6,711 bases of DNA. Source: Candidatus Woesearchaeota archaeon (GTDB taxonomy: Archaea > Nanobdellota > Nanobdellia > Woesearchaeales > ARS49). Below the pieces are notes generated by a model. It worked only from the letters and a program-made list of their open reading frames with translations, was not told where the DNA came from and searched no databases. Position 1 is the stretch's first letter; each line of letters opens with the position of its first letter. Shown piece by piece: positions 4,047-6,711 of this stretch. The stretch spans positions 1 to 6,711 of the forward strand of contig JACQMU010000009.1 in NCBI GenBank assembly GCA_016203425.1. The letters run 5' to 3'. The translations under genes and the position numbers were made by a program.

Positions 4047-4142
4047 CCGGAAATATTCCGGCAGTGGCGTAAACTTTACGGCTCAGCCGAAAGCTTTCCG
4101 GATAAATGCTGTTTTACCGGAAAGTTTACGGTCAATCCGGAA
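4047..4142. repeat. Cluster of CCGGAA/TTCCGG dyads upstream of leuS
   Basis: Five copies of CCGGAA or its complement occur in 96 bp: 4047-4052, 4056-4061, 4096-4101, 4117-4122 and 4137-4142. The first two form the hairpin CCGGAA-ATA-TTCCGG. A larger fold pairs 4068-4081 with 4117-4130 (13 of 14 positions, one A-G mismatch) around a 35-nt loop that contains the palindrome GAAAGCTTTC (4089-4098). The flanks CCGGA (4047-4051) and TCCGG (4136-4140) could close the whole block. It lies between the divergent tRNA and leuS promoters and is more GC-rich than the surrounding spacer. It could be an operator array, a small structured RNA or a relic repeat element; no frame in it looks coding. Confidence 0.55.
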
Positions 4143-4180
4143 GAAAATATTTGTTTCGACGAGAAAAAATGGGCAGAATA

Positions 4181-4188
4181 TTTATAAA
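4181..4188 (+). promoter_or_regulatory. TATA box of leuS
   Basis: TTTATAAA is a near-ideal archaeal TATA box centred 26-27 nt before ATG4211. It implies a leaderless leuS mRNA and favours ATG4211 over the out-of-frame ATG at 4201. Confidence 0.75.
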
Positions 4189-4210
4189 TTACTTTCTAAT
4201 ATGCTACCAA

Positions 4211-6711
4211 ATGCTCGACTGGAAAAACATTGCAAAACACTGGCAGAAAGAATGGGAAAAAAGAAAAATATTTGAAGCAAATCCTGTCCCTAACAAAAAG
4301 AAATTCTTTGCAACATTCCCATATCCATATCTTAATGGATATCTTCATGTCGGACACACTTACACACTCATGAGAGTTGAAGCATTTGCGCGCTACAAAA
4401 GAATGCAAGGATACAATGTACTCTTTCCACAAGGATGGCACGCAACAGGAAGCCCAATAGAAGCAGCAGCAAAAAGAGTGGCAGAAGGAGAACAAAAACA
4501 AATACAAATACTCAAAGACGCAGGATTCAAAGACGAAGAAATAAGCGCATTCAAAACACCAGAACACTGGATAAAAACCTTTGGCAAAGCAGCAGAACAA
4601 GACTACAAAGATTTCGGAATATCAATAGACTGGCGAAGAAATTTCGTAACAACAGACATCAATCCAAAATATTCCAAATTCATACAATGGCAGTTCAACA
4701 AACTCAAAGAAGGAAATTATGTTGTACAAGGAGAACACCCTGTCGTCTGGTGCCCAAAAGAAAACATACCAGTAGGAGACCACGCACGCGCAGAAGGAGA
4801 AGGAGAAACACCAGAAGAAATGACGTTGTTGTTGTTCAAATGCAATGACATAATTTTACCAGCAGCAACATTCAGGCCAGAAACAATCTACGGCGCAACA
4901 AACATGTGGATAAACCCACAAATAAATTATGCTGAAGCAGAAGTCGATGGACAAAAATGGCTTGTCTCTGAGCCAACACTACAAAAACTTTCTGACCAAA
5001 AACACAAAGTAAAAAAAATAAAAAATGTTTTGGGAAAAGAATTCGTCCACAAAACATGCAAAAATCCAGCAACAGGAACAGAAATCATTATTTTACCTGC
5101 AACATTTGTAACTCCAGACCACGGAACAGGAATAGTAATGTCAGTACCATCACACGCACCATACGACGCAATGGCACTGAGCGACTTACAAAAAACAGAC
5201 GAAAAAGCAAAAAACATCAAAGCAATATCTTTAATTAAAGTTGAAGGATACAACGAACATCCAGCGATTGAAATTTGCAAGAAGATGAACATTTCTTCCC
5301 AAACAGACCAAAAACTCGAAGAAGCAACAAAAGAAATCTACAAAAAAGAATTTCATACGGGAATTTTGAAGGCGAACACAGGAAAATACCAAGGAAAAAC
5401 AGTACAAGAAGCAAAAAACAACATTATCAAGGATTTTGTTGCTGAAAAAAAAGCAGCACAACTGTATGATTTAGCAGGCACAGTAATTTGCAGATGCCTA
5501 ACAAAATGCCACGTAAAAATAGTAGACAATCAATGGTTCTTAGCATACGGCAGCCAAGCATGGAAACAAAAAACCATGAAAGCACTTGAAGAATTAAAAT
5601 TATATCCGGAAAAAATACGCCCACAATTCGAACACGTCATAGACTGGCTAAAAGACTGGGCATGCACACGAGAATTAGGATTAGGAACAAAACTGCCATG
5701 GGATGAAAAATGGGTCATAGAAAGCCTATCAGACAGCACATTGTATCCAGCATATTATACCATCGCACACCTGATTAATAAGATTCCTGTTAACAAAATA
5801 AACGACAAACTATTTGACTACATATTTTTAGGAAAAGAAAACATCAAAGAAATAAGAATAGAAAAAGAATTAGTTGAACAAATGCGCGCAGAATTCTTGT
5901 ACTGGTACCCGGTTGATTTCAGAAACTCGGGAAAAGACTTAGTACAAAACCATTTAGCATTCTACCTGTTCAACCACACGGCAATCTTTGCAGAACAACA
6001 CTGGCCAAAAGGCATAGGAGTAAACGGTTATGTCACCATCGGCAAAACAAAAATGTCAAAATCAAAAGGCAATGTAAAAAATTTAAGAACACTAGTAAAA
6101 AACTTCACACCAGACATAACCAGAATTACAATACTATCTGGGGGAGAAGAACTGGCAGACGTAGACTGGGACGAAGACTTTGCAATTACGATAAAAAACA
6201 AACTCGAACAATGGTACATGTTTGCATGCGAACAATACAACAAAGAAGGCACACCAGAAAAAGCCATTGATAAATGGATGGAATCACAATTAAACACAGT
6301 CATCAAGAAAACAACAACAGCAATGAATGAAACAATGTTCAGAACAGCAATCATGACTGGATTTTTTGACCTACAACGACACTTAAAATGGTACTTAAAA
6401 CGAAGAGCAGGCAGTGTAAACACAAAACTACTCAACCAAATTATTGAAACACAAACAAAAATATTGACACCATTCACACCACACCTGTGCGAAGAAATCT
6501 GGATGAAATTAGAAAAACAAGGACTCATAACCCAAGAAACATGGCCAACACACGAAGAAGCAAAAATCAACCCAATCGTTGAAACAGAAGAAACAATGAT
6601 AGCAAACACCATAGAAGACATCAATGCAGTGATGGGACTGGCAAAACTACAAAAACTAAAACAAGTAACAATTATTGTAGCACAAGACTGGAAGTACACA
6701 CTCTTTAAAAA
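4211..6711 (+). CDS. leuS: Leucyl-tRNA synthetase, archaeal type (3' end outside window)
   Basis: This class I enzyme charges tRNA-Leu with leucine in the cytoplasm. 833 codons are present, against roughly 930-970 in archaeal LeuRS, so only the C-terminal tRNA-binding end is missing. The ATP site has PYPYLNGYLHVGH with HVGH at 46-49, and KMSKS at 614-618. The CP1 editing domain, which hydrolyses mischarged products, holds TFRPETIYG (220-228) and GTGIVMSVPSHAPYD (305-319), whose final Asp is the expected editing-site acid. A zinc-binding insertion shows C427, C429, C433 and H434. The domain order and length are archaeal/eukaryotic, not bacterial. GTC encodes Val47 of HVGH, which argues for normal valine decoding of GUC. 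The mRNA is leaderless; the gene diverges from the interrupted tRNA. No frame disruption is seen. Confidence 0.97.
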   Translation, partial: MLDWKNIAKHWQKEWEKRKIFEANPVPNKKKFFATFPYPYLNGYLHVGHTYTLMRVEAFARYKRMQGYNVLFPQGWHATGSPIEAAAKRVAEGEQKQIQILKDAGFKDEEISAFKTPEHWIKTFGKAAEQDYKDFGISIDWRRNFVTTDINPKYSKFIQWQFNKLKEGNYVVQGEHPVVWCPKENIPVGDHARAEGEGETPEEMTLLLFKCNDIILPAATFRPETIYGATNMWINPQINYAEAEVDGQKWLVSEPTLQKLSDQKHKVKKIKNVLGKEFVHKTCKNPATGTEIIILPATFVTPDHGTGIVMSVPSHAPYDAMALSDLQKTDEKAKNIKAISLIKVEGYNEHPAIEICKKMNISSQTDQKLEEATKEIYKKEFHTGILKANTGKYQGKTVQEAKNNIIKDFVAEKKAAQLYDLAGTVICRCLTKCHVKIVDNQWFLAYGSQAWKQKTMKALEELKLYPEKIRPQFEHVIDWLKDWACTRELGLGTKLPWDEKWVIESLSDSTLYPAYYTIAHLINKIPVNKINDKLFDYIFLGKENIKEIRIEKELVEQMRAEFLYWYPVDFRNSGKDLVQNHLAFYLFNHTAIFAEQHWPKGIGVNGYVTIGKTKMSKSKGNVKNLRTLVKNFTPDITRITILSGGEELADVDWDEDFAITIKNKLEQWYMFACEQYNKEGTPEKAIDKWMESQLNTVIKKTTTAMNETMFRTAIMTGFFDLQRHLKWYLKRRAGSVNTKLLNQIIETQTKILTPFTPHLCEEIWMKLEKQGLITQETWPTHEEAKINPIVETEETMIANTIEDINAVMGLAKLQKLKQVTIIVAQDWKYTLFK

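Noticed and set aside
3692..4275. Plus-strand open frames 3692-4072 and 4030-4275 in the leuS upstream region
   Set aside because: They run across the tail of the 195-residue gene, the antisense of the tRNA, and the leuS start. Composition is random and neither has a start signal.
4435..4848. Arg-rich plus-strand frame of 137 codons inside leuS
   Set aside because: It is an out-of-frame shadow of A-rich LeuRS codons covering conserved catalytic and CP1 sequence.
6028..6699. Long minus-strand open frame of 223 codons inside leuS
   Set aside because: It is antisense to conserved LeuRS sequence including KMSKS. It is Cys/Ser/Phe/Val-rich, as expected from the complement of an A-rich coding strand, and has no promoter.

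Overview
The window is archaeal. It carries the archaeal L18e-L13-S9-RpoN cluster, an archaeal/eukaryotic-type LeuRS, a TrmB-family regulator, tRNAs without an encoded CCA, and TATA boxes about 26-29 nt upstream of start codons that lack a Shine-Dalgarno (SD) site. The AT-rich, A-biased coding strands, very compact spacing and short proteins would suit a DPANN archaeon (for example the Woesearchaeota/Pacearchaeota side). That placement is an impression from protein style, not a demonstrated one.

Region 1 (1-1590): a type II tRNA-Leu(GAG) gene, a 112-nt leader with three potential hairpins, then tightly packed genes for ribosomal proteins L18e, L13 and S9 and RNA polymerase subunit N. From memory, a tRNA-Leu gene also heads the S9 operon in Haloarcula, so this linkage is old. 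L13, S9 and rpoN have SD sites; L18e has none at normal spacing.

Region 2 (1586-2381): a TATA box overlapping the rpoN stop codon drives a two-gene unit. It encodes a 71-residue two-helix membrane protein and, overlapping it, an Sfm1-like (PF04252) SPOUT methyltransferase.

Region 3 (2382-3768): a short TrmB-type regulator on the minus strand converges on the methyltransferase gene with no gap. It diverges from an unrecognised 195-residue protein. The shared promoter region has two leaderless-type promoters and a palindrome, ACCACT-AA-AGTGGT, between them.

Region 4 (3769-4210): no protein gene. The minus strand encodes a complete type II tRNA cloverleaf whose T-loop is interrupted by a highly structured insertion of about 102 nt. 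The anticodon by position is GAC, which does not fit a long-variable-arm tRNA. Between this tRNA and leuS is a cluster of CCGGAA/TTCCGG dyads.

Region 5 (4211-6711): leucyl-tRNA synthetase, leaderless, cut by the window end. The common theme is translation: tRNAs, ribosomal proteins, a likely ribosomal-protein methyltransferase and an aminoacyl-tRNA synthetase. The interrupted tRNA is the most unusual object in the window.
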